From positions 1-22,576 of IMG/VR virus record IMGVR_UViG_3300030098_004278: 22,576 nucleotides of DNA. One strand, 5' to 3'. A program made the translations under genes and the position numbers. The notes beneath the pieces were generated by a model that had not been told where the DNA came from, did not search any database, and worked only from the letters and a program-made list of their open reading frames with translations. The DNA is from a virus. Shown here in pieces: positions 22,257 to 22,576 of the stretch. The stretch's first letter is position 1. Each line of letters starts with the position of its first letter.

Positions 22257-22576
22257 ATGAGAAGTTATACTATATCTAAGATAAATCATGTTGTATATGA
22301 TGATGTAACAGAGTTGCCAGATGGTTTCAACTATAGTAGTAACTGGAGAGAAGCTGATATTGGTGACTGGGTTCAGGCTGATGATGGTTGCATTATTCAG
22401 ATACTTAGGTCTGGAATAATGAAGAAACCTAGAGGTAAGATAAGAGATGTCAAGTATTTAGGTACTTGTACAGGTACTTTTTCTACTGCTAAGTCTACCA
22501 AGTTTCATACTAACCCATTTGATAATATATATTCATTTTCTGGTAAGAAGTACCAGCAAGGCTCTTTAAAAGATAG
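22257..22576 (+). CDS. Conserved phage protein, possible terminase small subunit, 3' partial
   Basis: Opens at ATG 22257, the first start after an in-frame stop at 22221, and runs off the window (106 codons). The pattern LPDGFNYSSNWREADIGDWV, then ADDGCIIQILRSG, YLGTCTGTF and YSFSGKK is one I associate with a conserved protein encoded upstream of the terminase large subunit in many phages, often listed as a terminase small subunit or DNA-packaging protein. Confidence in a real gene is high; in the function, moderate. It would start the late plus-strand operon. Confidence 0.75.
   Translation, partial: MRSYTISKINHVVYDDVTELPDGFNYSSNWREADIGDWVQADDGCIIQILRSGIMKKPRGKIRDVKYLGTCTGTFSTAKSTKFHTNPFDNIYSFSGKKYQQGSLKD

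Noticed and set aside
1-22576. CRISPR array, insertion sequence or integrase/attachment site
   Set aside because: No regularly spaced direct repeats, no transposase or integrase motifs, and no terminal inverted repeats of an IS were seen; the phage looks virulent as far as this window shows.

Overview
The window is a piece of a strongly AT-rich double-stranded DNA tailed-phage genome (Caudoviricetes). Supporting this are a giant virion-type RNA polymerase/zincin protein, a compact replication-recombination module, dozens of tiny genes overlapping by a few bases, and a probable packaging-gene start at the right edge. Nearly all genes have good AAGGAG/AGGAGG ribosome binding sites, so the host probably uses Shine-Dalgarno initiation strongly. 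I cannot name the host. The polymerase resembles the single-chain polymerases of crAss-like phages, but no terminase large subunit, portal or capsid gene is in view to confirm that affiliation.

Layout: (1) 1-8717, plus strand: two very long genes. The first, cut at its 5' end, carries an HExxH metallopeptidase motif and a DYDGD RNA polymerase catalytic loop. The second ends in hydrophobic segments. They look like late, virion-carried proteins. (2) 8714-10431, minus strand: small DNA-transaction genes, including a PDDEXK nuclease and an HNH endonuclease. (3) 10559-14972, minus strand: DUF932 protein, Gp157-like protein, AEP primase-DnaB helicase fusion, SSB-like protein, and a Sak4-type ATPase whose P-loop lies at the C-terminus (a circular permutation). 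(4) 15070-20841, minus strand: a train of small accessory genes, many coupled by TAATG or ATGA overlaps, interrupted at 17118-17636 by a gene-free stretch that folds into seven side-by-side stem-closed domains, a candidate large structured phage RNA. (5) 20842-22256: a control region with structured leaders, two sigma70-like leftward promoters bracketed by GGTGTTG/CAACACC half-sites, a possible plus-strand small RNA ending in a terminator, and a rightward promoter. (6) 22257 to the end, plus strand: start of a conserved phage gene, possibly the terminase small subunit.

Working together: the minus-strand block reads leftward from the control region and supplies early regulation, replication (primase-helicase, SSB) and recombination (Sak4-like ATPase, PDDEXK and HNH nucleases). 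The plus-strand block is the late module. It starts at the right edge and, in a circular or permuted map, would end with the two giant genes at the left, converging on the early block at 8714-8717.

The two most notable items are the circularly permuted Sak4 ATPase and the ~520-nt multidomain RNA. In the RNA, and in several other intergenic hairpins, the imperfect stem positions read as G-U pairs only on the minus strand, which points to leftward RNA as the functional molecule.
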